A DNA stretch of 64,000 nucleotides from Thelephora terrestris (taxonomy: Eukaryota; Basidiomycota; Agaricomycetes; Thelephorales; Thelephoraceae): positions 806,001 to 870,000 of the forward strand of contig WIUZ02000009.1 of NCBI GenBank assembly GCA_015956445.1, in the 5' to 3' direction. Position numbers and translations under genes: made by a program. Each line of letters opens with the position of its first letter. Position 1 is the first letter of the stretch. Below the pieces are notes generated by a model. The model was not told the DNA's origin. It saw only the letters and a program-made list of their open reading frames with translations, and ran no database searches. This document shows, in pieces, positions 10,402-21,740 of the stretch.

Positions 10402-12655
10402 TTAGGAGTTCACATCAAGGACCTCTTCGCCTCCGTCTTCGATGCCGAGAGATTCCTCGTTTACGTTGATGGCCAAACCGAGGCCATTCTCCCCAGAGGG
10501 ATCTCCATCATTCATGCCGATCGCCGTGTTGCCGCTGGCAGTCCTCTTCATCCCGCTGGCTTGGGGACCGGACCTAGGTGGGTTTGCACACCTGTCCTTC
10601 CCGTGTGCGATCCTCAGGTTCGAGTAATCGGGCTTAGCTTTAATCCCCTCGATGGCCTTGATCGCGTTCGAGATGTTTGTGTAATTGACGAAAGCACAGT
10701 TCCTGACGAAGAAACGATCAGCACTTGACTCGCATGGATGGTGCTGGCAAAACTTACTTTTCCTTCAAGAAGTTCACAAGCTCGATCTCGCCATACTCGC
10801 CAAAGTCCCTCTTCAACCTTTCCTCGCTGAAGGAATCGAAATCCTCAATGTTTCCAATGTACACGTTCCTTGTCGCACCGGAGTGGACGGAGAGTGCGAG
10901 AGTGGGAGGAAGCGGACCAGAGTTCTTACCCCAGCCGACCTTCAGCCTACGGTTGTTAAGGGTCATGCCCTGGAAGGAAGCGACCTGGAAGAAAGTCATA
11001 GCAGCGGCTGGGTCGACGAAGGTAACGAACTACCAAGACCACCATCAGGGAAGGGATCAAACAGTATGAGATAAATGGAGAACATACCGCGATATGTTTG
11101 TCTTGCATGTACCTGATGCTCTGCAAGACGCCTCCCCTGATCGCATTGCACAGGTCCTCAGTGGTGGTCTCGGGATGGATGTTCCCGAGGTAGATAGTCC
11201 TGTTCGGCGCCTGGTTTCCGTTCAAGCCTCCAAGGCCATTCATGCCGTTCATTCCTCCGAGGTCGGGGGTGAAGGATAAGTACGGAGTCATGGGAGACCC
11301 GAAGTTGCCTTGGTTTTGCATGGGCGAGAGGGAAGTTTGAGCAACTAGGGATTGAGCTGCGGCGGCCTGGGCGGCCTGTGCAGCAGCTTGTTGAGACTTG
11401 GGGACGTAGGCGCATCGATCCTTGCCGTAGTTGACGCGCTTCCCTGCCCAAGCGGGTTCCGTGGGGAGGGTGTTGACGACCTAGATCACGGAGATGTTAT
11501 CACCGCAAGCCCACTGAACGATGGAAGAGATCGAGCCAACCTTTGTCGCGACCGAGATACTTAGGAAGTGGACGAAGCCGATGTTCTTGTCCCGAACGAT
11601 CTTGACCTGATCAATCAAACCAAACCTGCTGAGGTCATCCCTCAATTGCTCTTCGGTCGTGTTCTCGTCCAGACCACCAAGGTACACGTTTCGGCTGGCG
11701 TTGCTCTGTTGAATTGCCAAGGTGACTTGGCTGGGAACCGGGGAAGGCTTTCCCCAACCGATCTTCAACTCTTGTCCATGCAGGGATAATTTCTTGACGA
11801 CAGCGTCAGCGTAGAACTGAGCGGCTGTAGAGGAGTCCAAGAAGGACAAGAAGACACAAGACTTCTCGGGGAGCACTCGGATCGACTCAAGGGGACCAAA
11901 GTGAACGAGGTTGAGAAGCTCATCGACGGAGGCGGTGGCAGGAAGGTTCCCAACGTAAACGGTGCGGCTGGTAGCAGTGTTGGTGGCACCGAGAGCGACC
12001 TGGAGGGAAGCGGGAGAATATTGTGCCTGTTCAATGATCGGGAGTCAAACCACAGACCGATGGATTCAAGTTCAAAAAAAAGGTATTTTTACCTGAAAGT
12101 TGTTCATCTGAGTGTTGTACGGGAATCCCCCCATGGTTCCGAGCATGTTCATCCCGGGAAGACCCATGCCAAGCATGTTGTACCCGAAGCCGAGATACGG
12201 AGAGTTGGCGGTCGCACTGACGGGCGTCTGAGCCTGCTGTACAAAAGAGGTGCCGTGGTTCGGGCTGAGCTGGGAGGGTAGCCCGCCGTTTCCGCCAGTG
12301 CTGGTGTTGATGGTGAGGGATGGGGTAGAATACAAAGCACCACCGAATCCGTTGACGGGAGAGTTGAATTGGCCTTGAGATAGGCTAGACTGAGGCCCGT
12401 AGCCGTAGTTGGCGAAGGCGTCACGAGAGTTTCCTCCGTTTCCTCCGTTGTTTTGACCGAAAGAGTTCGGAGACCAACGGGCTTTTTTGGGATCGGGACC
12501 ACCTGCGGTATCCATAGACCTCTGGAAACCGGAAAATCAGGTGAATAAGACGGATAACGCGGATGGCCGGAGAGCGGGTCGCGCACCTTCATCATTTCGA
12601 TGTCAAACCCGTAAGACGGATATTGAGATGCAAAAGTGGTCTGAGATTCGTCCAT
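10402..12655 (-). CDS. RNA-binding protein with four RRMs, Nrd1-like
   Basis: Exons (minus): 12655-12587, 12521-12093, 12026-11541, 11480-11088, 11029-10758, 10702-10402; introns 65, 66, 60, 58 and 55 nt; 649 aa. A Gly/Asn/Ser-rich N-terminal third ([16 protein letters not shown]) is followed by four RRMs, each with an RNP2-like core: RTVYVGNLP (about 187), RNVYLGGLD (about 285), [10 protein letters not shown] (about 417) and [11 protein letters not shown] (about 505). After RRM2 and RRM4 comes the hallmark GKDRCA. Between RRM2 and RRM3 is an Ala/Gln run ([14 protein letters not shown]). This order matches fission-yeast Nrd1 (Msa1), which binds mRNA and controls the onset of sexual differentiation and cytokinesis. 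The target in this fungus is unknown. The acidic tail ends [10 protein letters not shown]. Confidence 0.93.
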
Positions 12656-13762
12656 GGGGAGTGCGGTGGAGGGAGATAAGAGCAGAAAGTGTGTGGGGAA
12701 AGAAGGGGGAAAGTAAACGTTAGAATGGGTAATTTAGCAAGGTAGGGAGCGTGAGGGTTTGAGAGAGAGATGTACGAGGTCCCCTGAGGCGCGGGTACAG
12801 TAGCGCTATAATTATAGAGCAAGTGGAAGCTGACAGCGAAAGAGTGATGATGTAGCTCGCTACGTCTGTCGTTCGTCGCTCTCGCCTCGGGCTATCGGCA
12901 ACAGGGTGGCGGCGGACTGTGGGGTATTGGGGGTAGTGAGAGAAAGACACGCACGAAAAGAAGGGAGTGTAACGGGTCAGAGGTAAACTGTGGGACGGGT
13001 GTCTCTGTGAAAATTCTCTCTAAGGAAAGCCAAAAAGGACCAACATATAAAAAAGGTGGTTGTCACTTTTCGACACACACACAGACGAACGATAAAAGTC
13101 AGAAACCGCAAATGGGGCGGAGGAGGGGGAGCGGAGAATTAAGAGGTCGGGGGAGAGAGAAGAAAATGACCGTGAGAGCTGGCAGGGGTTGGGCGAAAGA
13201 AGCGTCGACTGAGGCGAAACGACCCATCAGAGCCAGACGCGTCGGAGATATTATTTTCCTTCTCTTTTTTACCGAATTTTTGAGCCTACTGCGAGGTTGG
13301 AGCCTTCAGAATTATTCTGTGCGTATGCTCTGGACGTGGCTCATTTTCTAACACCCACACCCTCCGAATCCTGCCTCGTGGCTACCCGTCTCCATCCACG
13401 TCAACGTTCGGGCGGACTTTGAAAGGGAATGGCCGCCCCGGCTAATCCCGTCCATTGTTCATCCGGATCTCCCACGCCTGCTACCGCTATTGTTCTCCTT
13501 GGGGTTCGGAATTAAATCCACCACACTGAGCATTGGCCAGCTTTGGCCATCCCTTTGTCCCGCACCACATTCTCGAGACGTGCCTTCGAATTAAGGAGAG
13601 TGAATAGCTTCCATGTGGCCAATTGTTAACTCTCCTATAAAGCACTACGCTTTGAGCGGAGGTTCCTGATCCTTTGTGGTTCACCCTCCATCTCCCACAA
13701 AGTGCTAGTCACTTGTACCGCTGGTCGTCATCCAAAAACTCTTTTTAATCTAATTCTTCGTC
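12656..13762. other. Shared divergent upstream region
   Basis: Between the divergent Nrd1-like gene and the 13763 gene. It holds a TATAATTATAG sequence near 12808-12818 on the minus-gene side, GA-rich tracts near 12760 and 13090-13190, and a pyrimidine-rich leader up to 13762. No coding sequence recognised. Confidence 0.45.
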
Positions 13763-14524
13763 ATGTCTTCTACACCCATCCATTCTCCGGCCTTCGTCCC
13801 CTTACGAGAGCGCTGCAAGGTCAGCCTCAGCGTTGACACCAATTGCGAGAGACGACGCATCTTGAAACGTGACGAACCACCGACCCACTCTTTCCCCGAT
13901 GTTCCCATCGACGAGGAATCACCTCTCGAGGAGACTTCGACCATGCCAGGACTCTACTCCTCCACCCTCCCCAACGGACAAGACAGGTGCTTGGGCGCAA
14001 TCATTCCAGGCGTATTCGTTTCTTTCCACGAACCCAATCACACATCAGCACAAGTAATCCGGGCTAATCGGTGCTTCACCCACGTCATTTGCATATCATA
14101 CTCCAAACACCCTTGTCGCATCGTTGAGACCACAACCTGGTTCAAGGACGATTCATACGTTCGCGCTTTACACCTTACCCTCCCCCTCTCATCGTCAAAG
14201 CGAAGCAACAGACGGCTTCAACTCCAGGATAATCAACTCCTTGTCGCCCGCGACTTCTTGTCTCTTGCCCTCCCTTTCTCATCCCGTTCAGCACCGCACG
14301 ATTGGGCCCAGAACACATCCCGTGTGTTGATCACGACGCCACTTGGCGCACCGATCGATGCCCTCTGTGTTATCGCTGTATATCTCAGTTTTTCATCGGA
14401 GCAAGATGTATACGACGTGTTGAGTTTGTTGGAGGATATCGAGGAACTGCCGAGGGAGTGGAAAGGAGTCGTCTGTGAGGACGACGCGGAGATCGCGCAG
14501 GATGTTGCTGACGAACCCCACTGA
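13763..14524 (+). CDS. Dual-specificity-phosphatase-like protein without a visible active-site loop
   Basis: An intronless frame of 253 aa from the ATG in TTCGTCATG. After a polar N-terminus, residues 77-240 have the order of a small tyrosine/dual-specificity phosphatase domain: CLGAIIPGVFVSF, then NRCFTHVICIS (the strand holding THVI), LHLTLPL, DNQLLVARDFLSLAL (the helix before the P-loop), then RVLITTPLGAPIDALCVIAVYL. At the place of the P-loop signature HC-x5-R stands TTPLGAPID, so the nucleophile Cys and the Arg are both absent. This suggests a pseudophosphatase, which could bind a phosphoprotein without cleaving it. The family call rests on pattern only; a plain uncharacterised protein is the alternative. 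Confidence 0.5.
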   Translation: MSSTPIHSPAFVPLRERCKVSLSVDTNCERRRILKRDEPPTHSFPDVPIDEESPLEETSTMPGLYSSTLPNGQDRCLGAIIPGVFVSFHEPNHTSAQVIRANRCFTHVICISYSKHPCRIVETTTWFKDDSYVRALHLTLPLSSSKRSNRRLQLQDNQLLVARDFLSLALPFSSRSAPHDWAQNTSRVLITTPLGAPIDALCVIAVYLSFSSEQDVYDVLSLLEDIEELPREWKGVVCEDDAEIAQDVADEPH

Positions 14525-15111
14525 TGCTGACCGTTGACCGGGACTTTCGCATGTGCTGGCATATAAGTTACCCACCCCACTCATTTAATTGTGTTACTAG
14601 CATACCTTCACCATCACATCTGGTCCTGTAGCGATTAGGATTTTTTTTCGAGGAATGTGATCCCTTTCGTTCTCTAGAGTCTCTCGTGCGGGCGGTATTT
14701 CTCACCAAATCTGTCCATCTCCGCCTGTGGCTGGTGCCCGGTCTCACGTCACTGCGCCAACTCCGCGAGCATGTCCAGTCGGTTGACGTGCAGCCAATGT
14801 TGAACAAACGTTGGCCTCCCGTTTCATCACAATGTTCAATTTTACTAGCCAATCTATCGTTGTCTCCCTTTGGCGGGAGTGCCGGTAATAATAATATACC
14901 CTGTCCTTTCCCTTTCCACCCACCATCCAGTGGTCCCCTTCGTATCTTACACCCTCTTCAGGACCCGTATACCCCGCCTAGGAAGTAATAGTCACGCTTG
15001 GGTCCCTCCTGTCTTTCGTTTCTCCCTCCCCTTCAGCTTGTGCTCCCCTGGTCGCCTCCCTGGGTTATTTATTGGTTACAAGAAGGAGGGAGGAGGTGAC
15101 CGAGAGAGATA
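14525..15111. other. Intergenic with promoter of the membrane-protein gene
   Basis: No coding frame supported. It holds a T-run at 14641-14648 and a CT-rich stretch from about 14880 to 15070 typical of fungal core promoters, with TTATTTATTGG near 15065-15075. Confidence 0.4.
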
Positions 15112-17084
15112 ATGTCAACATGCGTACCTACACCAGTGTCGACGGCGTTCTCAACGGTCATCGGGAACACCGTCACCACAACTTATTCGCTCAGCACCTC
15201 GGCGGTTCCTCCTGTGGTCACGACCCAAGTGGATCCCTACTGCGAGAATGAAGCCGTGGTTCTCGATTCAGCCGTATGTTTGAAGACTGGGATGAGGACA
15301 GGGACGCAAACCCTCCAACGTACGTTCCAGTCGCTCGCGATTTCAACTCTCTCGTCCTCGTCTGTCGCTTGTGTCTCTGTCTTTTCCGCCTCTTTGGATT
15401 CGCAAGAACTGACGTTATTCTTGTTTCCCGTAATCTCAATTCATTCGTCCGCAACGGCCGCATATAATCATCTCCACGCGCCTGTTCCTATTCCAACGCG
15501 ACGCCCAATTACAATCCGTCTACGTTCCACCCCTCCCGGAATACAGCCGCTTCAGACGTTGTATACACGATCCCATACGAAACCGCGATCCCTTACACCT
15601 CCCTCGTCCCCATCAACACATTCTACAGCAGCTGCTCAGATACTCCCTCAAATCCCGGCGGGAACAACCCAGGCGTCCTCGGCGGAAGTCCCGACTCAAG
15701 ACCCAGCAACGGTATAACCCCTAGCCCGAATAACCTCGGCTCGAACTTCAACTCTGGGAACGGCACCAACTCTGGATCGAACAACAATGCGGTATCGATC
15801 TCAGTCCCTCCCGGGCTTTCGCTCGTCACATCCTCCGTGCTGGTTTACACGACTGGTCCGCCGACAACCTCTCTGATAAATTCAGTCATCACTCTACCGA
15901 ACGGTCAAGTGACCACAACCTCGATCCTTACGGTCGTAACACCGAAGCCGTCCCAGGTGTTCGTGCCTACAACTGCGTTGGTCGAAGCAACTGGAGACAG
16001 TAGCCCCAGTTCGGGAAAATGCGGAAATGTGGGCGCGATTGTCGGAGCGGTCATTGCGGGCTTCATTGGTTTGTGCTCGATGATCTTGGCTTGGTGGTAT
16101 GTAAGGTACGTGAAAATGTGTCCCTCATCACCCGACGTAGCGTGGGACTGATCTCATTATAGACGAAGGCGGAAAAGGGCCAACGACGAGATTCTTCACG
16201 AACGCGAAAAACAGGTAGAGGACCAGGAGGCTCGCCGACAAGCAATCGAACGCTCGAAGGACCCAACGAGGCAACGAGAGGGCGATCCAAAACCTACCCC
16301 ATATCACTACGGCTCCCTGCTTTCTAGCGGAAGTAGAATCCAAAGCTCTACCTCCACTGGAGTCACACTTTCGCAAAATCCGTTCGAAGGGACTGTCGTT
16401 GGGAATAGGGCGACGTACATGGCTCCTAGCTCTCCCCTCTTCACATCCGTACCTGTAATGGAAGGTTCCGGGATCGATTCTGGGTGGAGCGGAGCTGCTG
16501 GGATTGGTGCAGGGATTGGAGGACGCGGTGGGGTGAGAGATTTATTGAACCCCTCTGCGTCTTCGATGTCCAACACGTCCGGATCCGTCCACACGGTTGG
16601 CTCTGCACCGACCCTCGAGTCAGACTCTGGTAGGAGCGCCGACCTGGACTACCTCCGATCAGGTGGCTCTACCGACGAGTTCATCGACGTCGATATCGGA
16701 GGATCGAGAGTTGTTTCCCCTCCTCCACATCTGTCCATGAGCTTTGGAAGTTGGAACACGAGCTCTTCTCAAGACAGAAGGAGCGCTGGGTCGAAGCGGA
16801 GTAGCGGTATCGACCCAGGGAGAGACCCGGACCTCGGAACCATCGATGAGGGTCAAGAAAGCGAAGGGGGAGGGCATGGAGGGCTTCTGTGTCCTGGACA
16901 ACACCAGCAGCATCAGCGGGATACGATGGACACCCATACGACTGCGACGTTGGTGCAGATGGAGGTCTTGCGAGATGAAATCAGGGGACATTTGAGGAAG
17001 AGGAGCGGGAGTCCTGTTAGTTGGGCTGCCCCTGCGAGAGGGACGTTGTTTATCGTGAACCAACGAGACTCCGAAGATCTCTAG
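15112..17084 (+). CDS. Single-pass Ser/Thr-rich membrane protein
   Basis: Exons 15112-15319, 15547-16105 and 16163-17084 give 562 aa. The first intron (227 nt) is long, and its acceptor was chosen by frame; an extra small exon inside it cannot be excluded. There is no clear signal peptide. The extracellular part is rich in Thr, Ser, Val and Pro (STVIGNTVTTTYSLSTSAV; SVLVYTTGPPTTSLINSVI). Around residues 237-259 lies a membrane segment with glycine small-residue motifs (GAIVGAVIAGFIGLCSMILA), followed by RRRRKRAND, a stop-transfer signal that places the C-terminus in the cytosol. The cytosolic half is low-complexity with Ser/Gly stretches. The layout resembles fungal wall-sensor or mucin-like proteins, but no conserved WSC or Mid2 domain is seen. 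Confidence 0.75.
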
Positions 17085-18406
17085 GGTTCCTTCCTTCTCC
17101 TCAAGGTCCACTATCCTTCAGCTGTCAACGGTTTGCGAAACCATGCCCCACACCGTTCACCTTCCGACTCTGAGTCCCACGCGCTGGAACGTCTTTACAA
17201 CGTTCCCCTCCCACTAACCATCACCATCATTTCTCATCTCTAGACTCTCTTTTTTTATTGTCTATTATTTCCATGTTTACCCTTCAATTTCTGCCTCATC
17301 GCCGGCATTGTCTGCCATTCGTTTTGATGTCACTGAACTCACAAATGTTTCTCCTGCTCTGGATTCACCGCTACTCTCACTGCCCGACTTTTTTTCGCAC
17401 TCTCGTACTCACAACCTATCGTGTCTCGTTTTCGGTCGTTTTTCTTTAATTCTAATGCACACTTTACTTCACCCCCCCCCTTGCCTCTCCTTTCCCCTCC
17501 CCTCCCCTCCCTTCCTCCCTCAATATCCTTCGTCGATGTGTGCTGAAGTTATCAGCCATCAGAAACCGCCCCGTTACTCTGCCCTGCATTCATTCATTTC
17601 GTTCGTTTCCCAAGGTTCTCTCCTGTACCAGACTAGACAATCATATGCGCATTGCTCGGGCTTTGGGTCAAGGTCTATCGAGGGGCTACAGAGGGGAATG
17701 ATGAAAACGCTGTCGCTTTCTCCAGAAGCAGAAGGAACCCAAGTCCCTTCTTCAAGTCTCTCAAATCAAAACCAGGGCAGCTTAGCCCGCTTGGCCCATA
17801 TCGGAGTGACTTCAATCTCCCGGGTTTGTGAGGCCAACCACCCACGGTGTGTGGTTTCCTGGACGAAGCCAATTCAGGAACGGAGGCTGCCATGTCTGTG
17901 CGATTGTGGAAGGCCCCCATACGAAAACAGTGTCATTGAAAAATCCGGCGATACAAAGATACAGAAAACCTTGAGAAGTGCGTGCAGCTGGTAGATGTAA
18001 ACGGTGGTAAAATTCAAGGCCTAGCCAAGGTCGTGCAGCCAGGGTCAGACGGTTTGATGGGCTCGTGGGTTAGAGTAAGATCCGGAGGTCTGTTGAGAGG
18101 CTTGAAGTGATTGAACTTTTCCTAGGTACTGGTGCTCCGTCTGGTTTGTCAAGGTGCTGTTGTGATGGAATCCATGCCGTGTATGGTTAGCAGCACCTCG
18201 CACGACCGTATGCTGGATAAACTCACCATGAAGTCATCGTTGTCTTCGTGATTATCTTTCATGCTTGCATTAACGGGCCCCCTTTTCGCAATCAGAAGTG
18301 GCTCCAGCCCCATTACTCAACGGCTCGCTCTCTTCCCCGGTCGAGGGTACTTTCCGCTTTCTCCGTCTATCCGAAAATGTCGCGTACAAAAGAAGCAGCC
18401 CCAGTG
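17085..18406. other. Intergenic, with homopyrimidine tract
   Basis: Contains a C/T-only tract (CCCCTTGCCTCTCCTTTCCC and on, 17468-17520). A 228-codon plus-strand frame at 17308-17994 runs across it; its composition and the lack of any domain argue against a gene. Confidence 0.4.
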
Positions 18407-18764
18407 TTACTGGCGAAGTCGATCAGCAGGCGAACAGGGGGTGGATACACCGTGTCTAGGCGTACCAAAGAGTGAGCTAACCACCGACCCAACGATGATT
18501 GCCTTCTTTTTCGTGCATTTGACTCCCTTGTTCCTAAAAAATTCCGCCGACTCGTGTTAGTTTGCAGAGCAGAAAAAATTACGGTGACCTTCACCTGTTG
18601 TCGTAGCAGTCAGCGTTCGATACACCACCTACAACGCCACCGGTTTCTGGAGTATTATCGTCGCTTCCAGCTTCAGCCCCAACATCAGAAACAGCAAGTA
18701 ATATCGTGATAGCGAAAGCAAGGCAGTCCAAATAAGTGATTTTCACAAGCGACTTCCGAGTCAT
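18407..18764 (-). CDS. Small secreted or membrane-anchored protein
   Basis: Exons (minus): 18764-18595 and 18533-18407, intron 61 nt, 98 aa. The N-terminus MTRKSLVKITYLDCLAFAIT continues into a hydrophobic stretch (ILLAVSDVGA) like a signal peptide. Then comes an acidic, Gly-rich part (GSDDNTPETGGVVGG), a pair of cysteines (NADCYDN, VKCTKKK) and a second hydrophobic stretch (AIIVGSVVSSLF). A TATA element lies about 60 nt upstream. Function unknown. The 3' end is uncertain: a further intron after SSLFG is possible. Confidence 0.5.
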
Positions 18765-18820
18765 AGGTGGGGCGGCGAAGTGAAGTCCCGTAGATACGCA
18801 GTTTGGGCAGGGATGCTAGT

Positions 18821-18830
18821 TTTATATAGA
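18821..18830 (-). promoter_or_regulatory. TATA box of the small secreted protein gene
   Basis: TCTATATAAA on the minus strand, 57-66 nt upstream of the ATG at 18764. Confidence 0.55.
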
Positions 18831-19323
18831 GAAGGGGGGGAGAAATAGCACTGTCGGGGCTGTGATACTAGGAAACCTTGGCGTCCTTGTAGTCTTCATA
18901 GCCTTTTCAAATCTATGAGAGTAGGACGCTCCAGCGACACAAGAACACAGTGTTTGCAGGGCTCGATAAGGGGGCGGAGAGAAGAAGTGGTATCCCCCCC
19001 CTTCCGACCCTACATAGAGAGGATCGAGTCCGCGGTTTTGCGCTCGAAAACGTTTTGTTTTCAGTTCGCATGGGTCCCTGACCCTGCAAGCGACGTTCTA
19101 AACGTTCCCGACAAGTTTTCGGGCTTTGAGACTCAAGCCTAGGTTTGAGCTTCAACTCGTCGATTGGCAATATTCCTTGGTGTTATATGATCGTCATCGT
19201 GGGCGTCCCGGAGGCGCAGGTAAGGTTAGAAACGTGTGGCTGTTCCTTCTCACGTGCTTACATCCACTAGACCGCACACTGCGCACAGTCCGCGCCAGGT
19301 CTTTCACGCTCTCTGCCTCTCCG

Positions 19324-21069
19324 ATGGACACACATACTTACCCCGGAAGGGGCCTATCGGTCTCACAGCTCATCTTCGCTCTCAACGAAGAGTTGAAGCG
19401 GGTGGCATATTCTCCGCTGTATGTCGAAAAACATAATTACGGACTGATAGGGGAACAACATGCTGATCACTTCTGCAGTTTTACTTTGGAGGCCGTCTCT
19501 CAACTCGACTGGGATGGTTCAACCGCGCTAGCGTCCATTCGCGAGTGGAGGAACTCCCTCGTTCGCGTCAACCGCATCCCGATCGATATTCTTTCCCTTA
19601 TCCCGACCCACCTCACTTCCCAGAAGGATCATTTCCATGCCGCTTCTGTGTGCCGCCATTGGCGTGGGGTTCTCCTCAATCATGGCGCAATGTGGTCACA
19701 GTTGTTCCTCGGAAAGGGCGAAGAGTGCGTGTCAACCCTCCTCGAACGCGCGAAAGGGTCTGTGCTAGATGTCGTTGCCTATGGCGATCCTCCCGTCGGC
19801 ACCGTAACTCTCATTTCCTCTCGCGCTCAGCAAATCAGGCACCTTGAACTCAGACACATCCGCTGGCAAGACATCACAACATTCTCTGAATTAAAGCCTC
19901 TCCTCCGCACCCTCAAGATCATTTCCCCCGAGACTACCAATTTACACGGTCAACCCATCATTTTGGCCCCTCCTTCACTTACCCTCTTCAGTGGCTCCAT
20001 CAGTCTGGAGCAATTCGTCTTCTGTTCCTGGAGGCTTCCCTTGTTGAACCATTTTTCCTTTCCAAACCTCACCACGTTCGAGCTGTTGTCAGACCCGTCA
20101 GGGAATTACAGTGCTTTACACCTACTCGACTTCCTGAAAGACTCGCCTACATTGCAAATGGTCGAAGTAAGGATCTCGGAAGTTTGGATGCAGGACGTCC
20201 CGCAGGAAATGGTCGTTGTCCTTCCCAATGCCGAGACCTTCTCCTTGCGCGTAGCCGATGGCCCCACGACGCGGGTATATGATATTGGAACCCATATTTC
20301 GTGTCCTAGCGCTAGACAAATGGCGCTGAAATGCGAAATAGATGACAGCGACATGGGTCTCTACCTGGCAATATTCCCCACCCCCGTTTTGTGGGACACA
20401 ATCGTTCACCAACACATGGCCAACCCGATCGAGGAAGTCACACTCGAGATAGATGGCTCTGATGATGATAACATTAGGAGTTTCCTCACCTTCCAGACCT
20501 CCGATGCGACGACTGTTAGATTGGGCTTTGATATTGACGATACGGGTGCAGACAGGGATGAGCTAAACATGCCCCGTGATGAGATGGGCTGGGAGATTTT
20601 CTCTCAAGCCCTCACGACCATCCGGGATCACCCCCTAATATCACACGTCAAACGGCTCCGCATCAAATACAGAGCTGCCGCACCACACACATTCGGTATG
20701 CTGGCCGTGGCGGACAAGGTTCAGGGACTGTTTGATTCATTGGGGCCCTTGGACCAGTTGACCATCTGCGGGTGCGATTTGCATGTATTCCTTGCCACCT
20801 TTCTTGACGACCCAGTGTTTTATGACTTGGAGCAACCCATTGTATTCCCACAGATTAGGGAGCTTGCGATCTTACACCCATTGATGGATGACGATGAGAT
20901 GGAATGTATGGATGCAATCAAGGAACTTGCCATGTCACAGTACATGCTGGGGGTGCCCTTCGAGCGTGTGACGGTCCGCATGTGGAGTCTTCCCGATGGG
21001 ATGGCGGAGGAGTTGGGTCAATGGGTCGCTACAGTTGATTGTTGCCAAGAGTGGTATAGGGAAGAGTAA
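19324..21069 (+). CDS. F-box protein
   Basis: One intronless frame of 581 aa. The frame is open further upstream to 19126, but MDTHTYPGRG at 19324 is the first ATG that gives a plausible protein start. An F-box-like segment at about residues 80-126 reads NRIPIDILSLIPTHL, then ASVCRHWRGVLLNHGAMWSQ. The remaining 450 residues have irregular leucine-rich repeats (IRHLELRHIRWQDITTF, LRTLKIISPE, HVKRLRIKYRA, DQLTICGCDLHVFL) as in the large Agaricomycete F-box/LRR families. Such proteins present substrates to SCF ubiquitin ligases through Skp1. The substrate is unknown. The family is greatly expanded in mushrooms. Confidence 0.8.
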   Translation: MDTHTYPGRGLSVSQLIFALNEELKRVAYSPLYVEKHNYGLIGEQHADHFCSFTLEAVSQLDWDGSTALASIREWRNSLVRVNRIPIDILSLIPTHLTSQKDHFHAASVCRHWRGVLLNHGAMWSQLFLGKGEECVSTLLERAKGSVLDVVAYGDPPVGTVTLISSRAQQIRHLELRHIRWQDITTFSELKPLLRTLKIISPETTNLHGQPIILAPPSLTLFSGSISLEQFVFCSWRLPLLNHFSFPNLTTFELLSDPSGNYSALHLLDFLKDSPTLQMVEVRISEVWMQDVPQEMVVVLPNAETFSLRVADGPTTRVYDIGTHISCPSARQMALKCEIDDSDMGLYLAIFPTPVLWDTIVHQHMANPIEEVTLEIDGSDDDNIRSFLTFQTSDATTVRLGFDIDDTGADRDELNMPRDEMGWEIFSQALTTIRDHPLISHVKRLRIKYRAAAPHTFGMLAVADKVQGLFDSLGPLDQLTICGCDLHVFLATFLDDPVFYDLEQPIVFPQIRELAILHPLMDDDEMECMDAIKELAMSQYMLGVPFERVTVRMWSLPDGMAEELGQWVATVDCCQEWYREE

Positions 21070-21740
21070 GGTGTGTAGAAAGCCTGCATAAAGTACCATA
21101 TAGCTGGTCACTCAGCAAGTTGTTAGACTCAGGTTGTATAGCAGAGTAATTGACTGTACAGTCGACAGACTGAGACGAACTAATGGAACGAGTCACTCCG
21201 ACTACTCTAAGTCTCACCTACATTCCCTGAAATTCGAAAGCCCGTGGGGCTGCACGTAAGGGCCCACCCGGGGGAGCACAGATTTCTAGCTGAGTCGGCG
21301 TTGCTCTTCGGGTTTTGTGTATATTTGGGCTCTATTTCTTAGCAACGTCTGGGGGTTTTGCTTCTGGTTTGGTCTCTGACTTATGGAAAAATTTACGCAC
21401 ACTGGGAGCCACGGGTGCAAACAACGACTCCGGTTGTCGTCGTGTGTCTGAGTACACGTCCGAGTGCTATGCTCCACGATTGGATTGTGTGTATGCAATC
21501 GTCCGGCCGCAGAAAGCGATACACAGTTATAGACCGGTTAAAAGTTGTTGGAAAATTGTGATAGATGGGGTGTAAAAGGATTCGACAAAGAACGAGGAAG
21601 CGCAAATGAGAACAAATCAATGCGCTGACTAGATAAAAAAATAACAGTCCAATTGTAATTCGAGGCAAATGTCCGGTGGCGATGCGTTTCGCAGAGCCAC
21701 AAAGCGAAAAATGTCTGTGGAGAGCGTGGAAACTGGATGC
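21070..21740. other. Convergent intergenic region
   Basis: The 3' flanks of the F-box gene and the cysteine-rich secreted protein gene. Short AT-rich pieces near 21600-21660. No gene supported. Confidence 0.45.

Noticed and set aside
12149-12655. 168-codon frame overlapping the Nrd1-like gene
   Set aside because: Only its first 23 codons are real (exon 1); the rest is intron and exon 2 read in the wrong frame.
17308-17994. 228-codon plus-strand frame after the membrane-protein gene
   Set aside because: It crosses a pure C/T tract, has no domain, and its composition follows the low-complexity DNA; most likely 3' flank.
19126-19323. Upstream extension of the F-box protein frame
   Set aside because: The added residues look like random translation and the ATG at 19324 gives a natural start.
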